This document shows, in pieces, positions 1 to 10,700 of a stretch of DNA of 64,000 nt (positions are counted from its first letter, which is position 1; the number at the start of each line of letters is the position of its first letter). Position numbers and translations under genes: made by a program. The stretch comes from Sphaerosporella brunnea (lineage: Eukaryota > Ascomycota > Pezizomycetes > Pezizales > Pyronemataceae). The notes beneath the pieces are model-generated. The model made no database searches and was not told where the DNA came from. It saw only the letters and a program-made list of their open reading frames with translations. The stretch is from contig VXIS01000176.1 in assembly GCA_008704415.1 (NCBI GenBank), positions 1 to 64,000 of the forward strand, in the 5' to 3' direction.

Positions 1-676
1 ACTCCGACGCCTCGCTTTCTGCAGCGTTGACGACTCTGCTCGGTATCATCGCGGGTGGACGTGGATGTGCGTCTCCGGGTGCGCATACGGTGCAGCTTGC
101 TCTCGGCCATGTGGCCGTACCAACCGTGTCGGGAGATAACAGATCTCAATGTCGCCCTCATCACGGAGCATTCCTCCTCGATAGCCTCATCGCCTCATCG
201 TGCACCTGACGCAGTCCAGCGGCCTCCTCGCCGCGTCGGACGTGGCCGTGATCGTGCCGCTGGCACGTGTCCATGCTCGTGAACTAAAAACAAGCCGACA
301 AATGTTACTCGCCAACCCGCGGAGCCGACGCCGCGGATCGCCACGGATTTTACTGCATGATCTGTCAAACAGGCGTTTTGGGTATCGCCTCTAAGAAGAT
401 GCTGAGACACAGCGCGAGCAGGAACACGCCGTTGACCAGGGCACCGAGGACCTCCGCACGCTGCCAGCCGTAGGTGTAGTCCGAGGTGCTTTTAGCTTTA
501 GCGAGCTTGATGGCCCAAAGCGCGACGAGCAGCGAGAACACGTCGTTCAGCATGTGAAAGGAGTCCGCGACCAGGGCCAGCGAGTGCACGGTGTAGCCCA
601 CGATGATCTCGAGGAAGAAGAATACTGTGTCGATCGCTAGAAGCGTCAGAATGCGGGAGCTACGCGACATCCCCAT
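1..676 (-). pseudogene. Mirror fragment of the zinc transporter gene, corrupted distally
   Basis: This is the reverse-complement copy of the 5' end of the intact transporter at 14683-16134. From the ATG at 676 down to about 388 the reading frame is identical to the intact gene (about 96 codons, to the end of the third membrane segment). Below 388 it still aligns base for base in outline but carries about 30 one- or two-base insertions, deletions and substitutions, so no frame survives. The pattern is indel-dominated and spread evenly, like raw long-read error rather than selection-free decay. It is probably an assembly copy, not a second gene. Confidence 0.85.
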
Positions 677-1017
677 TTTTGCGGCAGTGACCCGCGAGAG
701 GGAGATGAAAAGGGTGATGGATGCTGCAGCGACGCGAGTGGGGATCGGCGAATCGGAGAGCTGTGAGAGAGATGGGGGGGGGGGGGGGATAGTGAGGGGA
801 GATTGGTTGTATGCAAGAAAGCGGTGATGGTGATGGGATGGAGTTGAGGAGTTGTCGGAACGTAACTATTTGTGTACTCAACTGAGTTTCGGGTGGCGTC
901 AGGAATGACGCCCTCGGCGTTCCATTCTGCAGTTACAAAGTCTAGGTTCTACATGGGCCCAAAGAAATGCTCCAACCGGGTCTGCGGCATTTACAACAGT
1001 ATAAGGATATTCCTGCA

Positions 1018-1140
1018 TACCGCATAAACTCAGGAGCAAGAGACTGGGCTACGTCACTGGCTAAGTCACTGCGCCATGTGGCAAAGTCACAAAGCCTACG
1101 TGACTTAGCCCAGTCTCTTGCTTCTGAGTTTATGCAGCGG
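1018..1140. mobile_element. Hairpin MITE, CATAAACTC subtype (left arm)
   Basis: A 123-bp nearly complete palindrome starts TACCGCATAAACTCAGG and ends with its inverse. The stem includes AGAGACTGGGCTA on both sides. The centre holds GTGACTT/AAGTCAC motifs shared with the other hairpins in this window. It lies 158 bp upstream of the ATG of the nuclease-like gene at 1299, so it may sit in its promoter or 5'UTR. Confidence 0.85.
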
Positions 1141-1298
1141 GGTTTCCTCCCCCTCGCTTGGTTGAGAAGGAGCAAGCTCATTCAACCTCTCGATTGAGCA
1201 ACCAGCGATCGAACACTCATATCGAGCGACACGACGAGCGACCATCGACGAATATCTACGAGAGTACGATAGATACGGTCCTCCGACGAGCAATCACA

Positions 1299-2057
1299 AT
1301 GGGTGACAACACCGAGCAGCAAGCAAAGAAGAGAAAGTACAAGTGGTCTACCTCCTATTCCAACATGTCTCTTTCCAACGCACAGAAGAGTCTAGGTTTT
1401 CCGTTTAGAACATTTGGAGCCCAAGCAATTCCGGTCCACAGCATGTTGGCAGAGGCTAAGGGTGGGATTGAAGGTCTCGGAATGGATGCCATTCAGAAGG
1501 TCAAGGAGAAGGTGTATGACTTGATATTGGACCATCTTGAAATCGAAGGCTATCCTACGGAGGCGGATCCGGACTTTAAAGAAGCCAACGTCAACGACTT
1601 GGTTCATTACATCATCGGTCCGATAATCTCCGATTTCAAACGCAAGACGGGACGCAAGGTATTCTTGCTGAGAGAGAAAGAGATGGTTTCCACGAACGGT
1701 GAGACGGGCGGCTATGAGGAATTTCTTGTGGTGGACATGATTTCGGTGATGGAAGAAAAAGTTGTCTTGGTCATAGAGGCAAAGAGTTCATCTCTCGGAG
1801 AGGCGATGAAGCAGTGTTTGCTCGCGATGAAAGATATGAGAGACAATAATGTTGAAGGCATGGTGTACGGGTTTGTTACAACTGGGGAAAGTTGGCGAAT
1901 GCTGAGCTACGACGGTACATCTTTTGCACTCACAGAGAAGATTGAAGTACTATTTGAAGGAATGCATGGAGATAAAGAGAGATGGATGGGCGAATATTCC
2001 GTTATTGTCGATTGCATGAACGTCGCGTTGAGCAATGGAGGTCTTGTGGAGAAATGA
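1299..2057 (+). CDS. PD-(D/E)XK nuclease-like protein (left-arm copy)
   Basis: Identical in translation to the right-arm gene at 13302-14060; see that entry for the full description. The 252-codon frame starts at the ATG at 1299 (context cacaATGGG). An open extension to 1158 exists but lies close to the upstream hairpin and is low-complexity. A consensus-like intron, GTGAGT at 2064 to TTCAG at 2112, follows the stop by six bases and may be a 3'UTR intron. If the left arm is an assembly fold-back, this is not a second gene. Confidence 0.7.
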   Translation: MGDNTEQQAKKRKYKWSTSYSNMSLSNAQKSLGFPFRTFGAQAIPVHSMLAEAKGGIEGLGMDAIQKVKEKVYDLILDHLEIEGYPTEADPDFKEANVNDLVHYIIGPIISDFKRKTGRKVFLLREKEMVSTNGETGGYEEFLVVDMISVMEEKVVLVIEAKSSSLGEAMKQCLLAMKDMRDNNVEGMVYGFVTTGESWRMLSYDGTSFALTEKIEVLFEGMHGDKERWMGEYSVIVDCMNVALSNGGLVEK

Positions 2058-2678
2058 TTGAAGGTGAGTACCTTGGAGAGTTCTTGTTTGCGGTAGCTGA
2101 TTTGTTATTCAGGGAATGCCCCCCCAATTTGATATTGAACTAGTTCAAAACGGTTTAGTGCGTCCCAAAATGGCGCTATTCCCAAAATGGGGGTATCTTT
2201 TATCCGAATAATATCACTGGGCCGAGAATTGAAGTGCGCCCCAGCGCCTGTAATACTTTCTGGCACACTGTAGCTGTTCTGTAGCTGCTCTGTAGAATAC
2301 ATGTACTTCCGTCAAAATTGACTTTCAACCCCACAAAATCCCCACCTTAGACTCGTTAGAGAGTCCGGGTGATAGCAAGGCGATGGCAAAGATTCAAAAT
2401 GGACTGGCCATCCTTTTTTTTTTACTGCATTCAATTTTGACCACATAGAGAGATTTTCTACACGCTGAGCATTATTTTGATCTCTTATTTGCGTTTTTTG
2501 GACCTCAATTGAATTTGGCGTTCCCCGTAACCGGCCTGTCTACCTGCGCCACCGCTGCCTCCCATACCTCCGCCTTACCATGGCTCCTGCTGCTCAGGCT
2601 CTTTCCAGTACCGCCCCGGTCCGAGCAGATAGGACTTTGGCTTGCAGGCGGCGGCGAGGGTGAGCCGACAGTGTATGT

Positions 2679-2795
2679 GTGTGTGTAATCAAGTTTATTG
2701 TCCGCATGCAACCTATGTAGATTATGGTAGACCTTCCACTCATCCCCGCCCAAATCCTGTCCGCCGCCTTATTGATCTCATCTCATGCGTCAACT
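2679..2795. repeat. Dispersed repeat fragment (left arm)
   Basis: Contains GTGTGTAATCAAGTTT, CGCATGCAACCT and GTCCGCCGCC...ATCTCATCTCATGC in the same order as a diverged copy at 16632-16735. The mirror copy is at about 12564-12680. Its class is unknown. Confidence 0.55.
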
Positions 2796-3392
2796 GCGGC
2801 GCCGGCCACCCACTTGTGAGCCGGCAGTGATGTTGACGATAGCCGGTAGATAGACTTGGGGGTGTGAGGCGGGGGATCGAAAAACCAAACGTTACAGCGC
2901 GCCCGGAGCCCGAGTTAGGGGTCTGTACTCTGAAATAAATCCATCTGGAGGCTATTACTTGAAATCCCAGTTTCGGGAGTCGTACTTGTGACCGATGTAC
3001 TTGAAAATATGCCCATTGCCCAGTGTTTGCAAGTACAGTGGGTTGCCAAACGGGCCCCTTTAGTACTTCCGATAACCTCCGCGCACAACCTATCCTTGAC
3101 GTTCTTGCCCCCAGGAAATTCAACTTCTTGCCGTCTCCGGTTTGAGGCTGGTGACGAGAACAGCTGGGCTTGGTTCTCTGTAAATGCTGCTGGTATATAG
3201 TTGGTGACAGCGCCACCGGCGGGAGTCCGATTGTAAAGCGCGAGAGGGAGGAATCACGGTGCTGAGCTGGCCCGGGCATGTGGGGTCTAGGTCACGGCGA
3301 AATAGTATTTCAATCAGCACACACGTTTGGTGACAGGTTTTTCTTAAGATACAACGGCAAAGTGACAGTGTTGTGGTAATTAGGACTGTATG

Positions 3393-4657
3393 CAGTGTTG
3401 TCAGTAGCCAGCCCAAACAGCCCGGCCGGCTGTTTGATCAGCCCAAGTCGCAGCCCACGCAGCCCGGCTGATATAGCGAGTGATCGACAGTGATTCCGTC
3501 GGGGGGGGGGGGCTTTTGTTAGCATTCTCCGAAAACGATGTCTTTTTGCCCCCCTATGTCTTCCGATCACCTTGGCATCGAAGCCGCCGCGTACCAGAGT
3601 TCAAGCTGTCAAAATAGTTGTCAAGATGCTCTGGATAGTCAAGATACTGGATAAGATGAGTCACAGTGCGAACTCCCAACCGGGCCGATTGATGTCTCCT
3701 TCTGTTGAACCCCCTGCTGTTCCTGATATCACCGGGGAGACGATATATATCCCAAGGGGAAGGCGAAACTTGAAGCGCGGACTGAATCCTGTGACCGGGA
3801 CTCCTACTGAGGGACGAGGCTCAAAAAAGCGGCCGCTGACCTCCCACATGTATTTGTATGGGGTCAAGTTTCAGCGTGATGGACAAGAGTGGTGGTGGTG
3901 CAGTGAGTGTAAAGGTCCAGACCCGGAGGTACGAGAATATAAAATCAGCGGATGCTCAACAGACAAAGCAAGCCTACACCCGCTCAAACATCATCGCATC
4001 AGGAAGAACGGCCATACTGGAGCGGAGACAGCAGGTCATGTTGGTAAGAACAAGCAACTCCGACTCGATCTTCGACAATTCAAGCGCGCATTGTGCGATT
4101 GGATAGCATGTGCGCATGATAGCTTCTCCCATGTAGAGCACGAAAAATTTCGGAAATTCTGCAGTCTCCTTAACCCCCGCATCGATGATTTGCTTCCAAC
4201 GCATAATACAGTTCACAAGTGGATCGATGAGGTGTTATTCAAGTAGAGCGTGTTTTTAGCAGCGCAAAGCTTACGCTTTCCGACAGGAGAGCGCCCTTAG
4301 ATAGTGAGATAGTAGAAGTCCTCGAATATTTGCGTCACTGGAACGCCGCGGGGATCATTGCAGCATGGGAAGTCTAATTTTGGAGGGACAACGGTAGCTG
4401 CTTTTTCGTTTTCTTTTTCCTTCTTTTTTGCGCCCATAGATCTACTGAATAACTTGCGCTTGCTTCTTCGAGTTTCCTGATAGACCTGCGCTGCGGCGCG
4501 GTGGGTTGATTGTTGATTGTGCTGGTTTCGCGAAAGCCGGCCCAACAGCCCGACAGCCGGCCCTGACAAAACGACGCCAAACAGACTTTTGGGCTTTTTG
4601 ATCAGCCCGACGCAGCCCGTCGCAGCCGGCCGGGCGGGCTGGCTACTGACAACACTG
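3393..4657 (+). mobile_element. Truncated hAT element (left arm)
   Basis: Terminal inverted repeats start CAGTGTTGTCAGTAGCCAGC at 3393 and end with the inverse at 4657. They are followed inward by AGCCCGGCYG-type subterminal repeats. Flanking octamers actgtatg and attgtatg match 7 of 8, as expected for a hAT 8-bp target duplication. It encodes only a BED finger and a hAT N-terminal segment. It is the mirror of 10701-11966. Confidence 0.8.
3572..4246 (+). CDS. BED-finger/hAT N-terminal protein (left-arm copy)
   Basis: Same protein as 11112-11879 from the lysine-proline-rich N-terminus onward. In this arm the G run at 3501 is one base shorter, which closes the upstream extension seen in the right arm, so the first available ATG in frame is later (3572, or 3656 for MSHSAN). 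See the right-arm entry for domains. Possibly an assembly duplicate. Confidence 0.6.
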   Translation: MASKPPRTRVQAVKIVVKMLWIVKILDKMSHSANSQPGRLMSPSVEPPAVPDITGETIYIPRGRRNLKRGLNPVTGTPTEGRGSKKRPLTSHMYLYGVKFQRDGQEWWWCSECKGPDPEVREYKISGCSTDKASLHPLKHHRIRKNGHTGAETAGHVGKNKQLRLDLRQFKRALCDWIACAHDSFSHVEHEKFRKFCSLLNPRIDDLLPTHNTVHKWIDEVLFK

Positions 4658-4687
4658 ATTGTATGCGCGGCCGACTTTGCGTTGCCA

Positions 4688-5288
4688 TGTACAAGGCTGT
4701 GGACACAAAAGATGGCCACCCGACGTGATCACCGAAAAACTTGCCGGTTATAGAACCATCAGAATTAGACACAAAACAAAAAATACGCCCGAATGCATGT
4801 CATAAATTTTTGACCCTCCAAGTTCAAGAGTTGTTGAGGTACTTTTGGTGTGGTGTGCGGTAGGTGGCCATCTTGTTTGTTTGTTTTTTTTGTTTTAATC
4901 ATATTGTATTCGGCCGCTTGCGGCCATGACATATGCAAAAAGACGAGACTATGCTACCCCTTCGGCAGAGCCGACTACTGAGGCCTGCGGCTCTTCTAAG
5001 GAAAAAAGGACAAAGGAAACCGCTCCGAATATCATATAAACGCACCAAGGAAAGACAGTTTCAACACATGATGCCTCCTCCAGCGGGCCAGGATCCGACT
5101 TTGGTGGTGCTCAGGAAGTCTATGACGGCTTCCGTACACCTGTCATCCGCCAGCAGCGCGGCCGTGGCTGTCGCCGGCCATCGCTTCCGCCCTCCCTCTT
5201 TCGTAGCCTCTGAAACTCTCCTCCAGAGCAGTCTCTGCGCGTCCTTCCACCGCTAGGTGGCCATCTTTTTTGTCCACAGCCTCGTACA
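4688..5288. mobile_element. TIR element holding a nested LINE tail (left arm)
   Basis: Mirror of 10070-10670. TGTACRAGGCTGTGGAC termini occur in inverted orientation at both ends, followed by GATGGCCACC. A LINE 3' fragment occupies 4875-5253. Confidence 0.65.
4875..5253 (-). mobile_element. 5'-truncated LINE 3' end (left arm)
   Basis: Mirror of 10105-10483. It ends in an AAC-type tail and is bounded by the 14-bp direct repeat AAGATGGCCACCTA (in LINE orientation). Confidence 0.7.
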
Positions 5289-5397
5289 TGTATGATGCAC
5301 ATACAGTACCTCATTTTCTCGCGAGTAAGGGACGTGGCTCAGTGACTTTGCCACTATCCATCCACGCGAGATTCTGCGGTAGTACTGCTTCTGTTAG

Positions 5398-5516
5398 TAC
5401 CGTATTATCTCGGTACTAAGACAATGTGGCTAAGTGACTTTGCCATGAGGCTGAGTGACTTCTCCACGGAGCGCAGTGACTTTGCCACATTGCCTTAGTA
5501 CCGAGATAATACGGTA
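5398..5516. mobile_element. Hairpin MITE, CCGTATTATC subtype (left arm)
   Basis: A 119-bp palindromic element, TACCGTATTATCTCGGTACT at one end and its inverse at the other. Three GTGACTT units lie in the interior. Outer TA/TA suggests a Tc1/mariner-type TA target. Mirror of 9842-9960. Confidence 0.85.
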
Positions 5517-6012
5517 GGCCAACCTAGGTAGGTTGGTTCCCTTACTTTTTACTTTTGCTGTAGATCCATCCCCCGATTACTATTCTTTCCTGAGACACAG
5601 ACTGTGGATTGCACGTTATACTCCCGGTAACACCAGGCCGTACAGTGATATGTCTCGCACTCAAGTATCAGTACGGCAAATTCGGAGATTTTTTTTTTGT
5701 TCCTTCATATTGCAATTCGGAGAATTTCGACGGCAAGTCTGGAGATGAGTGATTCTGAGCGAGGGATTTAAAAATCAGATAAGCCAGAGATCGATCCATC
5801 AGTATACGTAATCTTTCAATAGAAAACAGGAATGGAACAACCCCTACATCTTTTCGGTTGTCCACGCGGCTTGAACCTGGGGCTCCGGATCCGTTGCCAA
5901 TGTGGCCCTGTGAGATGGTGGAGCATGGCACTTTGGAGAAATTGCCAATTTGTAGCTATTCGGGGTTTCGGGCGACGGTTCTCAGCATTTCGGGCAGAGT
6001 AAGGGACCGCAG

Positions 6013-6177
6013 AGTAGGCTGGGAAAGCCGGCTGGCTGGAGAAATGGTGGCTACCACCGCCGATTGGAGACTCGGTTCCAGCCCAGCTCCCCAGCGGGCC
6101 CAGCCCGCTCTCAGTCGACAGCAGCACCAACACCCTTCGGCTAGTCTCTGATTTCCAGCCGGCTTTCCCAGCCTACT
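6013..6177. repeat. Inverted repeat GTAGGCTGGGAAAGCCGGC (left arm)
   Basis: GTAGGCTGGGAAAGCCGGCT at about 6016 is repeated in inverse at about 6156-6177, enclosing ~110 bp. The mirror is at 9181-9345. It may be the ends of a small element or a stable hairpin; I cannot assign it. Confidence 0.5.
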
Positions 6178-7673
6178 TTGAGGACCCCCAGCTGGACTAC
6201 CTAATCGACTCGTGCTCAACTCTTTAAGCTTAAGAAGGCGGAAGCCGGTTCTCCCGCGAATTTTCTTAGTGGTGGTGGGTCCAACCAATTAATACCGCGC
6301 AATCAAGGTGGTCACAGCGGAGTTTCGGCAGCGTTCCGTTTTTCGCCGATGGCTAACCCGGGCGGGGATATTCCCCGTGGGGTAGTTAGGAGCGAGCCGG
6401 CCCGCGCGCTGTGGTATTGACGACAGACTTGGCTGGGAGTGGTTATTTATTTATTTATTTATTTATTTAAAATCTTTCGGTTGTCGGCCACCTCAGTTAC
6501 ACAACAGCACACACAGCGCGCACATCAGAAATTCCAACCCCGCTCTCCATCAACAAAAATCAAGTTTTTTAACACATCATAGCAGAGGCTTCTACACCGA
6601 CTTCCAGTCTTTTAGCAGTTTCATAGAACGTGGTATGTCGATGGAATAGGACGGTGGAAGTGCTTGTCGCTATGGTGTAGTTGTAAAACCTCATTTTTTC
6701 TGTGCAGTCTAGTTTTGAGTTGTCGTTATGTTGTATCGCTAGCTAAACCTCCCTGTTGCCCCATGCCCCCCCATCATACGTCTCACAATCTTAAAACTAG
6801 GAAAGTGTCTCCATGCCGAAGAACACTGTCGCTAAGGAAATGATCATCGGTGTCCAAGCGCGCGCTAGCGCTGGAGACCTCCCCGGTTCCTAATCATGAT
6901 CCTCCCCTTCAACCTCCACTCTCTCCCATCCAATGCTCCTGGCTTGCGCCCCTAGATTATGACTCCATTTCCTCGTTGCGATGCCAGTTTGCTTCAAGAA
7001 GACCGAAGAGCTTCGGAGCCCTTGTTGTCGTGGAGCAGACCTTGTAACCGGACTGTCCGGTCATGCTTTCAAAACATCGCCATCATATGACACCGTACAT
7101 TGCCGTAGAGGGGGCATTGCATGATAGGGTGGCGAGTGGTTTTTCGGCTGCCATTGCGGCAGTTGCACAATGGGTGGTCGATGTTGGAGGTGGGCAGGTT
7201 GCTGAGGTGCCCCGTATGTACGTACTATACTCGTGGGAGATTCACTGCTGGCGCCAGTCGTCTGTTGTTGGGTGTGAGTGGTTAAAGCCGCAGGCCGGCG
7301 GACGGATTCAAGAACTATCATCCTGGGGCTGTCTCCGTGCCAAATTGACTGTTGCTATAGACTAGCCCTTGTTCTATTCGTTGAATCTATACAACTACTT
7401 AGTTACGTATGCAATGATCTAGAGCCCACCCAAAGCGGACCAAAATGGTAGGAATCGTTAGTAGCTAATGCTGCAAGAACAGTCTCCACCGCTAGTCACT
7501 GAGAGAGAGCGTATTGACGGAAGCTGAAGCTGCTAAATCACAGCTCTCGAACTCAAGATGGTCAAGATATACTAGTGACAGTTCATACTGATGGCCTGAG
7601 ACCTTTTGCTTTCACCTTTTGCGTTCCCTTTTGAGTGGGCGGAGCAGCCTCTAATAGGTGGCTGTTTGTTGCT
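6178..7673. other. Gene-free inner arm (left)
   Basis: No credible gene seen. It holds a (TTTA)n microsatellite at about 6443-6470. A short open frame beginning MPKNTVAKEM at ~6812 resembles a transposase N-terminus only weakly and stops after about 20 codons. The mirror is 7687-9180. Confidence 0.5.
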
Positions 7674-7686
7674 ATAACATCGGTTT
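7674..7686. other. Palindrome spacer
   Basis: The 13 bases between GGCTGTTTGTTGCT and its inverse AGCAACAAACAGCC. This is the turning point of the giant inverted repeat. Confidence 0.9.
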
Positions 7687-9180
7687 AGCAACAAACAGCC
7701 ACCTATTAGAGGCTGCTCCGCCCACTCAAAAGGGACGCAAAAGGTGAAAGCAAAAGGTCTCAGGCCATCAGTATGAACTTGTCACTAGTATATCTTGACC
7801 ATCTTGAGTTCGAGAGCTGTGATTTAGGCAGCTTCAGCTTCCGTCAATACGCTCTCTCTCAGTGACTAGCGGTGGAGACTGTTCTTGCAGCATTAGCTAC
7901 TAACGATTCCTACCATTTTGGTCCGCTTTGGGTGGCTCTAGATCATTGCATACGTAACTAAGTAGTTGTATAGATTCAACGAATAGAACAAGGGCTAGTC
8001 TATAGCAACAGTCAATTTGGCACGGAGACAGCCCCAGGATGATAGTTCTTGAATCCGTCCCGCCGGCCTGCGGCTTTAACCACTCACACCCAACAACAGA
8101 CGACTGGCGCCAGCAGTGAATCTCCCACGAGTATAGTACGTACATACGGGGCACCTCAGCAACCTGCCCACCTCCAACATCGACCACCCATTGTGCAACT
8201 GCCGCAATGGCAGCCGAAAAACCACTCGCCACCCTATCATGCAATGCCCCCTCTACGGCAATGTACGGGTCATATGATGGCGATGTTTTGAAAGCATGAC
8301 CGGACAGTCCGGTTACAAGGTCTGCTCCACGACAACAAGGGCTCCGAAGCTCTTCGGTCTTCTTGAAGCAAACTGGCATCGCAACGAGGAAATGGAGTCA
8401 TAATCTAGGGGCGCAAGCCAGGAGCATTGGATGGGAGAGAGTGGAGGTTGAAGGGGAGGATCATGATTAGGAACCGGGGAGGTCTCCAGCGCTAGCGCGC
8501 GCTTGGACACCGATGATCATTTCCTTAGCGACAGTGTTCTTCGGCATGGAGACACTTTCCTAGTTTTAAGATTGTGAGACGTATGATGGGGGGGCATGGG
8601 GCAACAGGGAGGTTTAGCTAGCGATACAACATAACGACAACTCAAAACTAGACTGCACAGAAAAATGAGGTTTACAACTACACCATAGCGACAAGCACTT
8701 CCACCGTCCTATTCCATCGACATACCACGTTCTATGAAACTGCTAAAAGACTGGAAGTCGGTGTAGAAGCCTCTGCTATGATGTGTTAAAAAACTTGATT
8801 TTTGTTGATGGAGAGCGGGGTTGGAATTTCTGATGTGCGCGCTGTGTGTGCTGTTGTGTAACTGAGGTGGCCGACAACCGAAAGATTTTAAATAAATAAA
8901 TAAATAAATAAATAACCACTCCCAGCCAAGTCTGTCGTCAATACCACAGCGCGCGGGCCGGCTCGCTCCTAACTACCCCACGGGGAATATCCCCGCCCGG
9001 GTTAGCCATCGGCGAAAAACGGAACGCTGCCGAAACTCCGCTGTGACCACCTTGATTGCGCGGTATTAATTGGTTGGACCCACCACCACTAAGAAAATTC
9101 GCGGGAGAACCGGCTTCCGCCTTCTTAAGCTTAAAGAGTTGAGCACGAGTCGATTAGGTAGTCCAGCTGGGGGTCCTCAA
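7687..9180. other. Gene-free inner arm (right)
   Basis: Mirror of 6178-7673. A 159-codon minus-strand frame at 7900-8379 contains a stretch with alternating hydrophobic residues but is broken by an indel in the other arm. It matches no family I know, so I do not call it a gene. An (AAAT)n microsatellite lies at about 8888-8915. Confidence 0.5.
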
Positions 9181-9345
9181 AGTAGGCTGGGAAAGCCGGC
9201 TGGAAATCAGAGACTAGCCGAAGGGTGTTGGTGCTGCTGTCGACTGAGAGCGGGCTGGGCCCGCTGGGGAGCTGGGCTGGAACCGAGTCTCCAATCGGCG
9301 GTGGTAGCCACCATTTCTCCAGCCAGCCGGCTTTCCCAGCCTACT
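9181..9345. repeat. Inverted repeat GTAGGCTGGGAAAGCCGGC (right arm)
   Basis: Right-arm copy of the 165-bp hairpin-like unit at 6013-6177. Confidence 0.5.
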
Positions 9346-9841
9346 CTGCGGTCCCTTACTCTGCCCGAAATGCTGAGAACCGTCGCCCGAAACCCCGAAT
9401 AGCTACAAATTGGCAATTTCTCCAAAGTGCCATGCTCCACCATCTCACAGGGCCACATTGGCAACGGATCCGGAGCCCCAGGTTCAAGCCGCGTGGACAA
9501 CCGAAAAGATGTAGGGGTTGTTCCATTCCTGTTTTCTATTGAAAGATTACGTATACTGATGGATCGATCTCTGGCTTATCTGATTTTTAAATCCCTCGCT
9601 CAGAATCACTCATCTCCAGACTTGCCGTCGAAATTCTCCGAATTGCAATATGAAGGAACAAAAAAAAAATCTCCGAATTTGCCGTACTGATACTTGAGTG
9701 CGAGACATATCACTGTACGGCCTGGTGTTACCGGGAGTATAACGTGCAATCCACAGTCTGTGTCTCAGGAAAGAATAGTAATCGGGGGATGGATCTACAG
9801 CAAAAGTAAAAAGTAAGGGAACCAACCTACCTAGGTTGGCC

Positions 9842-9960
9842 TACCGTATTATCTCGGTACTAAGGCAATGTGGCAAAGTCACTGCGCTCCGTGGAGAAGT
9901 CACTCAGCCTCATGGCAAAGTCACTTAGCCACATTGTCTTAGTACCGAGATAATACGGTA
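9842..9960. mobile_element. Hairpin MITE, CCGTATTATC subtype (right arm)
   Basis: 119 bp, TACCGTATTATCTCGG to its inverse, with GTGACTT-type motifs inside. Other copies outside the palindrome lie at 60054-60173 and 61498-61616, and a longer relative at 33425-33804. Confidence 0.88.
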
Positions 9961-10069
9961 CTAACAGAAGCAGTACTACCGCAGAATCTCGCGTGGATGG
10001 ATAGTGGCAAAGTCACTGAGCCACGTCCCTTACTCGCGAGAAAATGAGGTACTGTATGTGCATCATACA

Positions 10070-10670
10070 TGTACGAGGCTGTGGACAAAAAAGATGGCCA
10101 CCTAGCGGTGGAAGGACGCGCAGAGACTGCTCTGGAGGAGAGTTTCAGAGGCTACGAAAGAGGGAGGGCGGAAGCGATGGCCGGCGACAGCCACGGCCGC
10201 GCTGCTGGCGGATGACAGGTGTACGGAAGCCGTCATAGACTTCCTGAGCACCACCAAAGTCGGATCCTGGCCCGCTGGAGGAGGCATCATGTGTTGAAAC
10301 TGTCTTTCCTTGGTGCGTTTATATGATATTCGGAGCGGTTTCCTTTGTCCTTTTTTCCTTAGAAGAGCCGCAGGCCTCAGTAGTCGGCTCTGCCGAAGGG
10401 GTAGCATAGTCTCGTCTTTTTGCATATGTCATGGCCGCAAGCGGCCGAATACAATATGATTAAAACAAAAAAAACAAACAAACAAGATGGCCACCTACCG
10501 CACACCACACCAAAAGTACCTCAACAACTCTTGAACTTGGAGGGTCAAAAATTTATGACATGCATTCGGGCGTATTTTTTGTTTTGTGTCTAATTCTGAT
10601 GGTTCTATAACCGGCAAGTTTTTCGGTGATCACGTCGGGTGGCCATCTTTTGTGTCCACAGCCTTGTACA
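10070..10670. mobile_element. TIR element interrupted by a LINE tail
   Basis: TGTACGAGGCTGTGGAC at 10070-10086 and its near-inverse GTCCACAGCCTTGTACA at 10654-10670 are each followed inward by AAAAGATGGCCACC in inverse orientation. The outermost GTAC on each side could be a 4-bp target duplication around a GAGGCTG...CAGCCTT element. Subtracting the nested LINE leaves a ~210-bp non-coding element. The superfamily is not assigned. Confidence 0.65.
10105..10483 (+). mobile_element. 5'-truncated Tad1-like LINE 3' end with 14-bp TSD
   Basis: The insert is bounded by direct repeats AAGATGGCCACCTA at 10091-10104 and 10484-10497. It begins within the C-terminal coding part: one frame reads LLADDRCTEAV-like residues, matching the fragments at 34.2-34.6 kb. 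It continues through the 3'UTR with CATATGTCATGGCCGCAAGC and ends in AAACAAACAAAC. The 5' truncation, long TSD and A/C-rich tail are typical of target-primed reverse transcription. It is a dead copy. Confidence 0.8.
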
Positions 10671-10700
10671 TGGCAACGCAAAGTCGGCCGCGCATACAAT

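Noticed and set aside
31..60. Starship-type giant element captain (DUF3435) within the transposon-rich part
   Set aside because: No tyrosine-recombinase-like coding sequence was seen anywhere in the window.
15..282. Short frames in the leftmost 300 bases
   Set aside because: They are shadows of the transporter gene sequence scrambled by indels.
2740..3279. 179-codon minus-strand frame, mirrored at 12080-12619
   Set aside because: Composition is non-coding-like (Arg, Pro, Ser runs), overlapping frames are equally open, and no domain is recognised. It is identical in both arms only because the arms are mirrored.
7661..7700. Palindrome tip as a telomere or replication origin
   Set aside because: No TTAGGG-type repeats and no AT-rich origin-like sequence at the turn.
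7900..8379. 159-codon minus-strand frame near the palindrome tip
   Set aside because: The frame depends on arm-specific single-base indels and is broken in the mirror copy. No family match recognised.
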